A stretch of DNA of 64,000 nt from Legionella busanensis (GTDB lineage Bacteria > Pseudomonadota > Gammaproteobacteria > Legionellales > Legionellaceae): the NCBI RefSeq assembly GCF_900461525.1, contig NZ_UGOD01000001.1:248001-312000 (forward strand), read 5' to 3'. Both the position numbers and the translations under genes were made by a program. Shown in pieces: positions 1 to 8,171 of the stretch. The notes below the pieces were generated by a model, which was not told where the DNA came from, ran no database searches, and worked only from the letters and a program-made list of their open reading frames with translations. Position 1 is the stretch's first letter. Every line of letters starts with the position of its first letter.

Positions 1-611
1 ATTCGGTAGTTAAAGTTAAGACTGCCGAAGTACTCATTGATTTCTGGCAAGGTATTCTCTTTGCGTCTTTCTGCCTGAATTTGCTGAATTAAACGCCATT
101 TCGCTTTTGCATCGTCAGGATAAATAAAAGAGACGTAAGGCATAAATTCAGAGCGATCTGACTTTAATCTAAAATGATAGGTTCTTCTGTCTGTGGTCAC
201 GACTAATGAAGAATCAAGATCAACATCTTTAGGCTTAATGAGTAGATGGATTTGTTGAGTGGCGCCTGCGCCGGTAATAGATGGCTCGATGATAAAGCGT
301 GGATCGCCCACATTAATATCATTCAACTGCTCGCCTGATTGCAGAGCAATATCACAAACCTGCAAAGGGGCACAGACCACTCTGATTTGTCCTGAGCCAT
401 AAATAAAACTTACCGAGCCATCGGAAGAAGCGAAGGGTTTACTGGTTTTATCTCCCTTTTGCCAACGCGCTGCAATGTCTAAAGCCTGTTTTTCTTGGTG
501 TGTGAGCTTGGGATCGCTATCAGAAAAATAACGATTCGCAAGTTCCTTATTATCTAGAGCAAAACTGGCCAAGGGCATCAGTAGACAAAATGAGAGCATT
601 CTTTTTTTCAT
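1..611 (-). CDS. trbG: TrbG/VirB9-like T4SS outer-membrane complex protein, partial
   Basis: This is a periplasmic VirB9/TrbG protein, part of the core complex that links the inner and outer membranes in a conjugative type IV secretion system. The reverse-strand frame is open from an ATG at 611 to the window edge, so the C-terminal part is missing. It starts with a signal peptide (MKKRMLSFCLLMPLASFA) and continues into a beta-rich region with the FIYGSGQIRVVCAPLQ segment seen in TrbG/VirB9 proteins. Its ATG overlaps the trbF TGA as ATGA, so the two are probably translationally coupled. A GGAGAA Shine-Dalgarno lies 5 bases upstream. The family call is firm; calling it trbG rather than virB9 follows from the gene order. 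Confidence 0.85.
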   Translation of the reverse strand, partial: MKKRMLSFCLLMPLASFALDNKELANRYFSDSDPKLTHQEKQALDIAARWQKGDKTSKPFASSDGSVSFIYGSGQIRVVCAPLQVCDIALQSGEQLNDINVGDPRFIIEPSITGAGATQQIHLLIKPKDVDLDSSLVVTTDRRTYHFRLKSDRSEFMPYVSFIYPDDAKAKWRLIQQIQAERRKENTLPEINEYFGSLNFNYR

Positions 612-1351
612 GTGTTTTCTCCATGCTTTAATTCATATGACCAGTTAAAATCGCGAACATAAATTAAGTGAGGGTTCTTCAAAATAGACGCATTAGAAAC
701 ATCATTCAGTTCGTTATCTTGATACATCGTGAGCATGGCTTTCATCTTGTAAGGCTTTTCTTTAAGCGTTCCGTCGCGATTTCTCACCGTTTCAACCCAA
801 TCAACCTGCCAAGTTTCATCAGACTCCTTAAGCACTGAGCGAATTTCAATACTGACAAGCTCATGCCTTGCTCTTTCAAACGGATTAGATTGTTGTTTAT
901 CGTTATAAAAATCCTGAACTTTGGCGAGTGCTGCATCATTAGAATTTAAATAGGAATAAACTTGAAAGATGGCTTTCTTTTGTAGTTCGCTATCAACGCT
1001 AACCATGCGAATACTTTCAATGAAGTGGGCCGCTGCTGCTCGATAGTCATCTATACTGACTGGCCCAACCCTATCCGCACGCGTGACTGACAAGGTATTG
1101 CCATTAGCATCTTGTTGAAAAACTAAGGGAATAAATTTAGATTGGCTACCAATGGATATCAGTCCGCCAACAGCAGCTAGCGCCACTAAAAGGCTACTTA
1201 AACCCACTAGTTGCCAAACCTGTAGCGATTTCATCAAGCCTGCCGTATGAACGTTCCATGCTCTTTTAGCGTTGAGATAGGGATTATCAGTTAACGCTTC
1301 GTTCTTCCCTTGAGGTTTTGGAGTATTAGTCAGTTGTTTTATTTTTTTCAT
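608..1351 (-). CDS. trbF: TrbF/VirB8-like T4SS inner-membrane protein
   Basis: This is a bitopic inner-membrane assembly factor of the conjugation channel. The first 60 or so residues are cytoplasmic, one membrane helix follows (LVGLSSLLVALAAVGGLISI), and the rest is a periplasmic NTF2-like VirB8 domain with a typical RNRDGTLKEKPYKMKAML stretch. The frame is open further upstream, to 1411. I chose the ATG at 1351 because it forms an ATGA overlap with the trbE stop and has a GGAGAA ribosome site 5 bases before it; the extra 20 residues would lie entirely inside trbE. No trbJ or trbL gene sits between trbE and trbF, unlike many P-type systems, so the VirB5/VirB6 equivalents must be to the left of the window. 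Confidence 0.85.
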   Translation of the reverse strand: MKKIKQLTNTPKPQGKNEALTDNPYLNAKRAWNVHTAGLMKSLQVWQLVGLSSLLVALAAVGGLISIGSQSKFIPLVFQQDANGNTLSVTRADRVGPVSIDDYRAAAAHFIESIRMVSVDSELQKKAIFQVYSYLNSNDAALAKVQDFYNDKQQSNPFERARHELVSIEIRSVLKESDETWQVDWVETVRNRDGTLKEKPYKMKAMLTMYQDNELNDVSNASILKNPHLIYVRDFNWSYELKHGENT

Positions 1352-3885
1352 GCTGCTTCTCCGTACTGTTTCATCTGGACTCCCTTTTCTGAGAGCCAGT
1401 GGGATACCCATTCGTCACCATATTTCGATTCGAGCTGCTTCATACGTTCAATAGAGTCAGGATCAGTCGCCCCTACAAAAGCGAGTGCCATAGGGCCTAA
1501 AGCAAGTTGATAAAGCCGTTGTCCTTTTTCGCTGACATAATAGTAATCACGTTTAGGTTGAGCCGATGCAATAATGTCAATTTGACGTGGATTTAAGCCC
1601 ATACGTTCATAAATCACACGCGTTTCAGGATCGCTTGCATACAAATTGGGTAGAAAGATTTTGGTAGCTGTTGATTCAACAATAATATCTAAAATGCCAG
1701 AACTCGCTGCATGTGATAAATGTTGTGTTGCCATAAAAACCACACAATTTTTCTTAGCCATGGAATCAAGCCACTCAGCAATCTTGTTTTTAAAGACAGG
1801 GTGCGCGAGCATCAGCCATGCCTCATCCAGTAAGATGAGTGTTGGACGCCCATCGAGTGACGTTTCAATACGCCGAAACAAATAAAGCAACACAGGAAGG
1901 GCGAATTTTTCGCCCAAACTCATTAAGTGCTCAATCTCGAAAGTCATAAATGAAGACAAGCTCAAGCCATCACGTTCAGCATCTAATAAATGACCCATCA
2001 AGCCATCAATCGTATACTGCTTCAGGGCCTCTCGAATGGATTCATCCTGAATGGTCATAACAAATTCTGATAACGTTTTAGAGCCACTTTGATGCATGCT
2101 GATAATGGCGTGAGCGATTTCATTGCGCTGAATAGGTGTGGTATCTAAACCATTTAATGTCAAAATTGTATCAATCCACTCCATAGCCCAAGCTCTGTCT
2201 GCCTGGGTATCTAAAAACTGTAAAGGAGCAAAGGAAAGGCGTGAATCTTTATCAGCAATCGTGTAATGCTCGCCGCCCGTCGCTTTGCAGGTTGGATACA
2301 TAGACAGACCCTTATCAAAAGAATAAATACGAGCATCTTTGTAACGACGCCAGGATAATGCAATTAAGCCAAGGTGAGTGGATTTGCCAGAGCGGGTGGG
2401 GCCAAACATAATGCCATGGCCTAAGTCTCTAACATGAAGATTTAGGCGAAATGGCGCATTACCGCCGGTGAGGCAATGCATTAAAGGTGGTGATGAGGGT
2501 GGAAAAAGGGGGCAGGGCGCACTATTTTCACCTGTCCATATGCTAGAAGTTGGCAATAAATCTGCTAAATTCATGGTGTTAATCAAAGGCCGCCTGATAT
2601 TTTCGACACCATGGCCAGGTAGGCTGCCTATAAAGGCATCCATGGTATTAATGGTTTCTGTTCGTGCTGTAAAGCCCAGCGCATTAATGTTTTTCTCAAT
2701 AAAGAGCGCCGCTCTTTCAACTTTTGCCCGATCCTCATCCATTAATACAACCACTGAGGTGTAATATCCTTGGCCCACCAGCCCTGAATTAGTTTCAGCA
2801 ATGGCTGCTTGCGCATCTTTCACCATGTCCATCGCATCTTCATCAATAATGCCTGAATTGGTATTAAAGAGCTGATCGAAAAAGCCTCTAACTTTTTGTT
2901 TCCATTTTTTGCGAAATTTAGTGTAGTGCGCTATTGCCTCATGCGTATCCATAAAGATAAAGCGAGAATTCCAGCGATATTCAACAGGAAGTTGGGTTAG
3001 CGCTGTTAAAATACCCGGATAAGACTCCATAGGAAAACCTTCAATGGCCACGCATTGAATAAATTTTCGACCAAGCTTTGGGATAATGCCTGTAATTAAT
3101 TCTTGCCCTCCTATCATGGCATCGAGATAGATAGGATTTTTAGATAAATTAACGGGATGATTTAGTCCCGTAATGCAGAATTGTAAATATCTTAAAAAAT
3201 GGTCGTGCACGACAACGTTACCTTCATTATCAACAAACTTTTCAGCCTTAAGTCTTTCCAAATGAAGGGCTGAACTCATGCGTGATTCAAAATTTCGGCA
3301 GGCCTGCTTAAACTCTTCAATGAGCTGATTCGTTTTTGCTTTCTGACTTAAATGCTCGCCTGAATCATCAAACATCAACTCAACAAAACGCTTTTGTGCC
3401 AGTACCGGCGGATACCATGTTAACGTGATAACAAAATAGCCTTCATATAAGGTCCCTACACCTTCAAATAGTTGCCTTCTTTCTTCATCAACTGCCATTG
3501 ATATGGTATCGGGAAAGTAAGAATAGCCACGCTCACTGTAACCAGGAGCAGCACGTCTGATTGCATCCACATGAATCATCCAGCCATTGCCCATGACAGA
3601 CAACGCTTGGTTGATGCGAAAGGCCATCATTTCACGTGCCTTATCCGTTATATTGGCAATATCCTCACCTTGATAAAGCCAGGCCGCCATAAATGAGCCG
3701 TTTTTACCGATAATGACGCCATCATCGACAACTGAGGCATAGTTAAGTAAATCAACCAGTCCCGCTGCATGGCTTCGATACTGTTTGATAGAGGATTTAC
3801 GGCTTTTCCTACGAACTTCCCAAAACAAAGTACCTAACAGGACAAGTCCCCCGATGCTGATTAAAAAAGTAATTAATTCAATCAT
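1348..3885 (-). CDS. trbE: TrbE/VirB4-like conjugative transfer ATPase
   Basis: This 845-residue VirB4-class ATPase energises pilus assembly and substrate transfer at the inner membrane. An N-terminal hydrophobic segment (residues 3-22) is followed by the CagE/TrbE/VirB N domain. A Walker A motif, GPTRSGKST, lies near residue 495 and a Walker B motif, LILLDEAW, near residue 685. The C-terminal half carries the usual RecA-like ATPase blocks, including the FMATQHLS segment. Length is normal for TrbE. Both ends overlap neighbours by ATGA (trbD before, trbF after), so trbC through trbG form an unbroken translationally coupled series. I see no frameshift and no missing motif, so the system looks intact here. 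Confidence 0.93.
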   Translation of the reverse strand: MIELITFLISIGGLVLLGTLFWEVRRKSRKSSIKQYRSHAAGLVDLLNYASVVDDGVIIGKNGSFMAAWLYQGEDIANITDKAREMMAFRINQALSVMGNGWMIHVDAIRRAAPGYSERGYSYFPDTISMAVDEERRQLFEGVGTLYEGYFVITLTWYPPVLAQKRFVELMFDDSGEHLSQKAKTNQLIEEFKQACRNFESRMSSALHLERLKAEKFVDNEGNVVVHDHFLRYLQFCITGLNHPVNLSKNPIYLDAMIGGQELITGIIPKLGRKFIQCVAIEGFPMESYPGILTALTQLPVEYRWNSRFIFMDTHEAIAHYTKFRKKWKQKVRGFFDQLFNTNSGIIDEDAMDMVKDAQAAIAETNSGLVGQGYYTSVVVLMDEDRAKVERAALFIEKNINALGFTARTETINTMDAFIGSLPGHGVENIRRPLINTMNLADLLPTSSIWTGENSAPCPLFPPSSPPLMHCLTGGNAPFRLNLHVRDLGHGIMFGPTRSGKSTHLGLIALSWRRYKDARIYSFDKGLSMYPTCKATGGEHYTIADKDSRLSFAPLQFLDTQADRAWAMEWIDTILTLNGLDTTPIQRNEIAHAIISMHQSGSKTLSEFVMTIQDESIREALKQYTIDGLMGHLLDAERDGLSLSSFMTFEIEHLMSLGEKFALPVLLYLFRRIETSLDGRPTLILLDEAWLMLAHPVFKNKIAEWLDSMAKKNCVVFMATQHLSHAASSGILDIIVESTATKIFLPNLYASDPETRVIYERMGLNPRQIDIIASAQPKRDYYYVSEKGQRLYQLALGPMALAFVGATDPDSIERMKQLESKYGDEWVSHWLSEKGVQMKQYGEAA

Positions 3886-4181
3886 GCATAACCTCGTTTA
3901 TTGTTTCTAAAAGGGGTTGAACGAGCAGGATAATAGGCCTGATAACGTCTTTGTCTTAAATAAATTGCTCTCATATATGCATCAGATTTAGCCATGATTC
4001 TTAAGCCCTTCAATGATGCAAACCACAGTAAAATACCCGCGACCGCTGCTAGCCAGTCTTGGGCCGCAAAGACCAAAATGGCGGATAATAATCCTGAGAA
4101 CATAACCAACTCACGGTCTCCGCCCATAAACAAGCTGGGACGGTTACCGCATCTATGTATAGGGATAGTACGAAGAGTCAT
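3882..4181 (-). CDS. trbD: TrbD/VirB3-like T4SS inner-membrane protein
   Basis: This small VirB3/TrbD protein is an inner-membrane component that works with the VirB4 ATPase and the pilin. It has 99 residues, the usual length. An N-terminal cytoplasmic stretch with IPIHRCGNRPSLFMGGDRE, typical of the family, precedes two adjacent membrane helices (about residues 26-60). The C-terminal end is basic (KSDAYMRAIYLRQRRYQAYYPARS), as expected for TrbD. Start and stop overlap trbC and trbE respectively by ATGA. Confidence 0.88.
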   Translation of the reverse strand: MTLRTIPIHRCGNRPSLFMGGDRELVMFSGLLSAILVFAAQDWLAAVAGILLWFASLKGLRIMAKSDAYMRAIYLRQRRYQAYYPARSTPFRNNKRGYA

Positions 4182-4555
4182 ACTCTCGATTCCGTTACAA
4201 TCTTCTCAGCAGAAGGCTTTGAAATTTCTGCCCCTTTGCCAGTAATGGCTGTTAGCGTGTTTTCTGCGGCAACTAAGAATGAAAGCACCAACACAAAAAA
4301 AACTAAGGAGCGCATAAAGCCATTCATCTCACCACCAAAAATAAGTGTGGCGCCAGCAGCGACCAACCCAATAATCGCAGCGGAAAAAGCAAAAGGGCCT
4401 GTCACTGATTTTTGTATTTTGGTTAGCCATGAGTCGAAGGGAAGGCCGCCACCTGCATTGGTTGCGCATGCAGGATGAGTCATTAACAGTAGCAATAAAA
4501 ACACTGTTCCTAGCAACCATAAGCTCTTAGAATTGAAGTTAATTACGTGATTCAT
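4178..4555 (-). CDS. trbC: TrbC/VirB2-like conjugative pilin
   Basis: This is the major pilin precursor of the conjugation pilus. The 125-residue product has a long cleavable leader (WLLGTVFLLLLLMTHPACA) and then two hydrophobic helices separated by a short polar loop (GPFAFSAAIIGLVAAGATLIFGGEM and the following FFVLVLSFLVAAENT), the standard VirB2/TrbC hairpin. Two ATGs lie close together upstream; the in-frame one at 4555 follows an AAGGAGAA ribosome site. It starts 9 bases after the trbB stop and its own stop overlaps the trbD start. Confidence 0.87.
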   Translation of the reverse strand: MNHVINFNSKSLWLLGTVFLLLLLMTHPACATNAGGGLPFDSWLTKIQKSVTGPFAFSAAIIGLVAAGATLIFGGEMNGFMRSLVFFVLVLSFLVAAENTLTAITGKGAEISKPSAEKIVTESRV

Positions 4556-4564
4556 TCATTCTCC

Positions 4565-5530
4565 TTAAACAAGTTTTTCAATATTGTAATGACCATTTTT
4601 GTAGCCATTTATGGATATGATTTCTTCTACTCGGCGTCCTATGGGGGTCCTGGCGATATACACTACACAATGAACCGCTTCAGCAATTAAAGGTTCGATT
4701 TCAGCAGGAGCCGCAGGATTTCGAGTGATAAGAGATTTCAAGCGATAAAGTCCGGAAAGCGCGCTATTAGCATGCAAGGTAGCAGCGCCACCTTCATGGC
4801 CAGTATTCCATGCATCAAGTAAATCAAGCGCTTCACTACCTCGAACTTCACCAACGAGAATTCGATCTGGCCGCATTCTAAGTGTGGTTTTCAAAAGTTG
4901 GGTCATACTGACATTCAAAGTAGTGTGGTATTGAACAAAATTCTTAGCCCTACATTGGATCTCGCCTGTATCCTCAATAATAAAAACGCGTTCATTAGGA
5001 AAATTAATAACCATTTCATTGATAATGGCGTTTACTAATGTAGTTTTACCTGAACCAGTGCCTCCAACGATTAAGATGTTTTGATGTGCAACGACTGCTT
5101 CCTTAAGTAATGCATGTTGCGCTTTTGTCATAATTGCCGATTGTACATAGTCATCTAGGCTGAAAACCGCTATGGCCTTTTTACGAATCGCAAAAGTCGG
5201 TTTTGAAACCACTGGTGGTAATTGTCCTGCAAACCGAGAGCCATCCAGAGGTAGCTCTCCTTCCAAAATCGGATTAAAACGTGTTACTTCTTTACCATGA
5301 AAACCTGCAATTGTTTTGATGATGGATTCTGCACGAGCTTCACTAACACTACCTATGCAGCGCATCGTCTCGCCAAGTCGTTCCTGCCAAAGCCTACCAT
5401 CAGCATTCAGCATGATTTCAACAGTTTTGGGATCATTTAATGCTTGTTCAATCACATTTCCTAAATCGCGCCTTAGCTTTTCACGAGCTCTGTCTTTAAC
5501 TGTTATTCCTTGTTCTTCTGATGCTTTCAT
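4565..5530 (-). CDS. trbB: TrbB/VirB11-like traffic ATPase
   Basis: This VirB11-family hexameric ATPase sits on the cytoplasmic face of the secretion channel. It has 321 residues, matching P-type TrbB. Visible motifs are a Walker [10 protein letters not shown] near residue 155, an Asp-box EDTGEIQ, a [14 protein letters not shown] Walker B region and an [13 protein letters not shown] His box near residue 245, all diagnostic of VirB11/TrbB. It is the first structural gene of the secretion operon and starts only 28 bases after the second csrA-like gene ends, so the regulators and the transfer machinery are probably on one transcript. Confidence 0.93.
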   Translation of the reverse strand: MKASEEQGITVKDRAREKLRRDLGNVIEQALNDPKTVEIMLNADGRLWQERLGETMRCIGSVSEARAESIIKTIAGFHGKEVTRFNPILEGELPLDGSRFAGQLPPVVSKPTFAIRKKAIAVFSLDDYVQSAIMTKAQHALLKEAVVAHQNILIVGGTGSGKTTLVNAIINEMVINFPNERVFIIEDTGEIQCRAKNFVQYHTTLNVSMTQLLKTTLRMRPDRILVGEVRGSEALDLLDAWNTGHEGGAATLHANSALSGLYRLKSLITRNPAAPAEIEPLIAEAVHCVVYIARTPIGRRVEEIISINGYKNGHYNIEKLV

Positions 5531-5558
5531 AGGCTTATTTCCTAAATCTTATAGCTAA

Positions 5559-5828
5559 TCACTGATGGCTTTCAGCCGCTCTGCCGTGTTTGAATTTACT
5601 GATTAAACGCTCAACAATGCTTTCTTTATTTGAAGGGTGATCATTGAACCAATTATCCTTCTGCCGCTCCCGATAAATCCGCCTTTGAATTTCATCACGG
5701 TGAACTGGAATTGACTGAGGTGCATCAAAAGCGAGTCTAACCTCACCGTTACGATATCCAACCACCGTACAGTAGACATCTTCACTAATCACAACTGACT
5801 CTCCGACTTTTCTTGTTAAAATCAACAT
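5559..5828 (-). CDS. CsrA-family RNA-binding regulator, trbB-proximal copy
   Basis: This CsrA paralogue probably binds GGA motifs in mRNA leaders and represses translation. The start MLILTRKVGE is the canonical CsrA N-terminus, and VHRDEI keeps the essential Arg at position 44. The ATG at 5828 follows AAGGAGAA; the longer open frame upstream has no CsrA homology. At 89 residues it carries a charged C-terminal tail (about 30 residues) beyond the usual 60. It lies between another csrA-like gene and trbB. Legionella conjugative elements are known to co-inherit specific csrA paralogues (lvrC, csrT) with their T4SS; I cannot say which subgroup this is. The RNA-binding call is inferred from conserved residues. 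Confidence 0.88.
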   Translation of the reverse strand: MLILTRKVGESVVISEDVYCTVVGYRNGEVRLAFDAPQSIPVHRDEIQRRIYRERQKDNWFNDHPSNKESIVERLISKFKHGRAAESHQ

Positions 5829-5874
5829 GCTGTTTCTCCTTTTGTTATAAATGGGCACAAGGCCTGATTTCTCT

Positions 5875-6105
5875 TTAATCTTGAGCCGCAGAACAATTGA
5901 AGTTTTTATCGTTAGCGAGTTTGAGATTGGCCAAACGTGCACTCGCTAATTTGCGCATAAAAATTTGTTTGCCATCGACATCAACATGAGGGGGAGCTTG
6001 AATACCTACTACGATGCTGCCTTCATGCTCAAACAAAATTTTGATTTTGATTTGACCTTTATTAATTAAAATTTGCTCGCCAACGCGACGGGTTAAAACG
6101 ATCAT
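5875..6105 (-). CDS. CsrA-family paralogue lacking the Arg44 contact
   Basis: This is a second CsrA-like protein of 76 residues. The N-terminus MIVLTRRVGEQILI and the central IQAPPHV segment are clear CsrA features. The segment that normally reads VHREEI is VDVDGKQIF here, so the RNA-contacting Arg44 is replaced by Asp, a charge reversal. RNA binding may therefore be lost or altered; the protein could instead pair with the adjacent intact CsrA paralogue, since CsrA works as an intertwined dimer. It starts 10 bases after lvrB ends and 46 bases before the next csrA-like gene. The ATG follows AGGAGAA. LvrC of the lvh system is the likely relative. Confidence 0.85.
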   Translation of the reverse strand: MIVLTRRVGEQILINKGQIKIKILFEHEGSIVVGIQAPPHVDVDGKQIFMRKLASARLANLKLANDKNFNCSAAQD

Positions 6106-6115
6106 GTGCTTTCTC

Positions 6116-6457
6116 CTATAGTTTCATGTTTAACTGTTGTTTTATTTTCGCGAGATTAAATGCCGCCACCTCTAAATTACGTGGACGCTCTTTTTCTACC
6201 CGCCTAATAAAGTTATGTCTGCGTTTAATATCACGGCACATATCAACAAACTGGGGTAAAGTGGGTGGGAATTCGCGATTAGTACGACACTCTTTAATTG
6301 CAAGCTCAAAAGTCCTGTCATCAATTTCGCAGAGTGCTTCTTGCCACTGTTGCTTCATAAATTTAATAAAATTTTCCTCTTTTAATTGGTTGCGCCAGAG
6401 TTGCCCATAAAAAGCGCCGAACTGTAAAAATAACCTATTAATACGTTTCGCGTTCAT
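6116..6457 (-). CDS. lvrB: LvrB-like protein, resembles phage P-type helicase loaders
   Basis: This 113-residue protein sits between lvrA and the csrA paralogues, the lvrB position in Legionella conjugative elements. Its centre (LAIKECRTNREFPPTLPQFVDMCRD) resembles the conserved region of lambdoid P and related helicase-loader proteins, where a WPP/FPP step is followed by a short helix. It may therefore help load the replicative helicase onto the element; this is inference. I chose the ATG at 6457, preceded by AAGGCG. The frame stays open to 6598, but the extra part lies inside lvrA. It overlaps the lvrA stop by 20 bases. Confidence 0.6.
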   Translation of the reverse strand: MNAKRINRLFLQFGAFYGQLWRNQLKEENFIKFMKQQWQEALCEIDDRTFELAIKECRTNREFPPTLPQFVDMCRDIKRRHNFIRRVEKERPRNLEVAAFNLAKIKQQLNMKL

Positions 6458-7340
6458 TGGCACGCCTTGCGAAGCTGATGACATTGCTGGCTTCATCTTC
6501 GCCGTTTTTTCCAGATTCATCTTCACTGCCGGAACCGCAGCTGCTCCAGAGCGGGTCGTAAGCGGTAGGTTGTGTATGACTTGTTTCATAATTTGCATTT
6601 TTAATGTCCTGAGAATAGTGTGTTAACTCATCAGCCCAGCATTGCTGTGCCAGCCAATTTGCTGGGTTTTTCCAATTTGGTACCCAAAGGCCTTGTGCTT
6701 TTTGTTGTTGGATAAAATTAATTTGTGCTTGTAGTGCTGAAAGGATCTGCTCAATCAACTCATCCGAAGGGTTAATCTCTTGAAAAACTTTCCAAGCATA
6801 TTGTTGGGATTTTTTGATAGGATAAAGTTCCCAAAAACGTGAGAATTGCTTAAATAAAAAAATATAATAATTATTATATTGAGGTATGGCGGCTTTTGCG
6901 GTTTTTGGTGTGGCGGAATGAATCGAATTGTTGTCGAAAACCCTTATTTCTTCTGCGCTATCTCCATTAATTGGGGTGGCGGTTTGGTGTGGCGGTTTAA
7001 TGGCTAGTTTATTTTGAACAGACTTATACACTTCCACCAACATGCATTTAAAAATAAGATTTTTCTCAGTGCAAAGTGATTCTAAAAGACCTGCTTTTAC
7101 TAGTCCTCTAAGTGCGCGTCGTAATTGATCTTTACTAGGGCTACCACTTTGAATGCCAGGATGAGGTTCAATATAAAGAATTTCAGAGATAGATTGGTAA
7201 CTGACTCCTCGTTTTACCCCTACGATACCAGTTTCATAATCCACATAAGGACGCAATCCCTGCAAGTAGACTAAACGTTGTAGAAAAGGCAGCCCATTCA
7301 ATGCTGATAATTCCTTATTGTTAATTGTTAAATAATCCAT
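6438..7340 (-). CDS. lvrA: LvrA-like protein, resembles phage O-type replication proteins
   Basis: This 300-residue protein is the first gene of the leftward element operon, in the lvrA position. Residues 1-110 look like a winged-helix region (SYQSISEILYIEPHPG...LRRALRGLVKAGLLES). A variable linker follows, then an RFWELYPIKKSQQYAWKVFQEI segment ending in WVPNWKNPANWLAQQCW, a pattern found in phage O-like replication proteins and DnaT/primosome relatives. Together with the P-like lvrB it suggests an O/P-type replication or priming pair, though lvrA is usually described as regulatory. The function is inferred; the family placement comes mainly from gene order. Confidence 0.6.
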   Translation of the reverse strand: MDYLTINNKELSALNGLPFLQRLVYLQGLRPYVDYETGIVGVKRGVSYQSISEILYIEPHPGIQSGSPSKDQLRRALRGLVKAGLLESLCTEKNLIFKCMLVEVYKSVQNKLAIKPPHQTATPINGDSAEEIRVFDNNSIHSATPKTAKAAIPQYNNYYIFLFKQFSRFWELYPIKKSQQYAWKVFQEINPSDELIEQILSALQAQINFIQQQKAQGLWVPNWKNPANWLAQQCWADELTHYSQDIKNANYETSHTQPTAYDPLWSSCGSGSEDESGKNGEDEASNVISFARRANERETY

Positions 7341-7496
7341 TGCACATCCGTTTTTTAATTCGCCAAATTTCTAATATTGTGATATCTTTTTTAATATTCT
7401 TGTCGTTTTAACACAATACGTGCAAAATAATATTGAATTTAACACATATAGAAATATAGTCAATTTATTTTTCCATAATGAGAGAAAATAATAAAA
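7341..7496. promoter_or_regulatory. Divergent control region between lvrA operon and repressor
   Basis: This 156-bp AT-rich gap separates two divergent genes and must hold both promoters and the repressor operators. TTTAACACA occurs twice as a direct repeat, at 7407-7415 and 7438-7446, 31 bp apart (about three helical turns). TATTGTG at 7375-7381 is the inverted partner of CACAATA at 7412-7418. These are the best operator candidates. I could not assign -35 and -10 boxes with confidence. Confidence 0.4.
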
Positions 7497-8171
7497 ATGA
7501 ATATAAAAGAAAAAATTGGCCAGAGAATTATGGAAGAGCGGAAAGCTAAAGGCTTAACTAGAAAAGCTTTAGCTGAACTCACAGATGATCTTAAGCAGTC
7601 ACGTATTAATAATTGGGAGCATGGGGCAAGAACCCCGGGGCCGGAGGAAATTAGGCAATTAGCCAAGGTACTTGAAGTTGAGCCTGCATATCTTATGTGC
7701 TTAACAGATATTAAGCATATACAGATACCTAAAACACATGTTGGTGCTTTAATTCCTTTATTAAAGAAAGAAAAGATTTCTCAAGTTAAAAGGTATATTG
7801 ATGATTTAAAAGATCAAGAAGGGCAGGTTGATCAAGAATTTATTCCAATTAGTAACAAATTAGCTGAAACGGTAGGAAAGTATGCTTTTGCATTGCAGGT
7901 GTTTGATGAAAGCATGGAACCAGAGTTAAAGATTGGAGATATTTTGATTGTGGACCCAGATGTAGAACCGAAACCAGGTAATTTCGTTGTGGCTCAACTT
8001 GATGGTGAAGAAATTTTTATCCGGCGTTTTAAGCAATTAACAACCTTTAAATCTTTAAGCAGATTTGAGTTATTAGCAATTAATATGCATTGGGCAACAA
8101 TACAAATAACAGAAGAGATCCCATGTAGGATATTAGGTACAGTAGTCAATTTGAATAGATCATTAATCTAG
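7497..8171 (+). CDS. CI/LexA-like repressor (XRE HTH plus S24 domain), LvrR-like
   Basis: This 224-residue phage-type repressor is divergent from lvrA, the arrangement of a lysogeny switch. The N-terminal 70 residues form an XRE helix-turn-helix (TRKALAELTDDLKQSRINNWEHGARTP). The C-terminal part is an S24/LexA-like domain (VFDESMEPELKIGDILIVDPDVEPKPG) with the nucleophile Ser at 139. The position of the catalytic Lys (TVKR in LexA) reads FIRR, so the dyad Lys appears to be Arg at 176, and no clear Ala-Gly cleavage site is seen in the linker. It may therefore be a non-cleavable repressor. It most likely controls transfer of the element through the 7341-7496 region. Confidence 0.82.
   Translation: MNIKEKIGQRIMEERKAKGLTRKALAELTDDLKQSRINNWEHGARTPGPEEIRQLAKVLEVEPAYLMCLTDIKHIQIPKTHVGALIPLLKKEKISQVKRYIDDLKDQEGQVDQEFIPISNKLAETVGKYAFALQVFDESMEPELKIGDILIVDPDVEPKPGNFVVAQLDGEEIFIRRFKQLTTFKSLSRFELLAINMHWATIQITEEIPCRILGTVVNLNRSLI

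Noticed and set aside
1-7340. lvh (VirB-type) T4SS assignment
   Set aside because: Order and family features (TrbB first, TrbC-D-E-F-G) fit the P-type trb system better than lvh, although the lvr-like regulators are shared.
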